Positions 6,000 through 6,237 of a DNA stretch of 6,237 nucleotides are shown piece by piece. The stretch's first letter is position 1. Each line of letters opens with the position of its first letter. A program made the translations under genes and the position numbers. The notes below the pieces were generated by a model, which did no database searches, was not told the DNA's origin, and saw only the letters and a list, made by a program, of their open reading frames with translations. The DNA comes from Nitrospirota bacterium (lineage in GTDB: Bacteria > Nitrospirota > Nitrospiria > Nitrospirales > UBA8639). The stretch is taken from contig JAOUGQ010000181.1 of the NCBI GenBank assembly GCA_029865515.1, forward strand, positions 1 through 6,237, in the 5' to 3' direction.

Positions 6000-6237
6000 G
6001 ATTTTGCGTGGCGCCCAGCGGCCTCCTTAAACGCACCCCGCTTGCCCGTTTCCAGGAACCGCTTGGCGTCGAGGAGCCCGTAGAGCTGGATGCTTTTGGC
6101 CACGAGCCCGGTCCAACCGGTCTGGTGGCTTGCGCCTAAGCCTGCGCCGTTGTCGCCGTGGAAGTATTCGTAGAACAGGAGATAGTCCCGCCAGTGGGGG
6201 TCGGTCTGGAATTTGGCTGCGCCGCCAAACACCGGCC
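5996..6237 (-). CDS. GH63-like glucosidase, C-terminal end only (5' part beyond window)
   Basis: Only the last 79 residues are visible; the gene enters from the right edge. They read FGGAAKFQTDPHWRDYLLFYEYF, then HGDNGAGLGASHQTGWTGLVAK, which is the characteristic end of the (alpha/alpha)6 barrel of GH63-type glucosidases and their bacterial relatives, some of which hydrolyse mannosylglycerate or glucosylglycerate. The tail from about GLLDAKRFLETGKRG onward is not diagnostic. The GTG at 6232 could be read as a start, but it lies inside the conserved barrel and is an internal valine. The TGA stop overlaps the GH13 start by four bases (ATGA), placing both in one operon. The family call rests on this tail alone; catalytic residues are outside the window. 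Confidence 0.8.
   Translation of the reverse strand, partial: PVFGGAAKFQTDPHWRDYLLFYEYFHGDNGAGLGASHQTGWTGLVAKSIQLYGLLDAKRFLETGKRGAFKEAAGRHAKS

Noticed and set aside
5996..6232. Stand-alone 78-residue gene starting at the GTG at 6232
   Set aside because: The codon is an internal valine in a conserved GH63-type barrel end; the frame continues to the window edge.

Overview
The window looks like chromosomal DNA of a Gram-negative bacterium with mid-to-high GC. It carries an Sec-exported MscS-type channel, an outer-membrane-style lipoprotein, and carbohydrate enzymes whose combination resembles what I recall from Nitrospira-like (Nitrospirota) genomes. That taxonomic guess is weak. Five genes are confidently coding, one more is certain but partial, and two genes run off the window edges.

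Layout: (1) 1-1724, minus strand: a large mechanosensitive ion channel (MscS family) with a signal peptide, open to the left edge. (2) 1725-2234: about 510 bp with no convincing gene, holding ORF debris, a helix-turn-helix-like relic and a possible promoter for the next gene. (3) 2259-3035, plus strand: a DUF3313-type lipoprotein. (4) 3060-3091: short direct repeats that abut a mobile element. (5) 3091-4107: a 1,017-bp transposon-like unit with perfect 24-bp terminal inverted repeats. It carries one Y1/HUH 'REP-associated' transposase with a DnaA domain IV-like C-terminus. (6) 4115-6237, minus strand: a compact sugar operon read right to left, with the C-terminal end of a GH63-like glucosidase, a complete GH13 alpha-amylase-family enzyme (ATGA overlap with the GH63 stop), and 22 bp further on a SemiSWEET-type small sugar transporter with an unusual lipobox-like N-terminal extension.

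The two glycosidases and the transporter probably act together on a glucoside or short glucan; the substrate cannot be told from the sequence. The transposon-like element sits in the gap between two convergent genes, only 7 bp beyond the SemiSWEET stop codon and 55 bp beyond the lipoprotein stop, so it disrupts neither. I see no CRISPR array, tRNA, rRNA, riboswitch or clear defence system. The points most worth a second look are the transposase element, whose own stop codon lies inside its terminal repeat, and the odd SemiSWEET.
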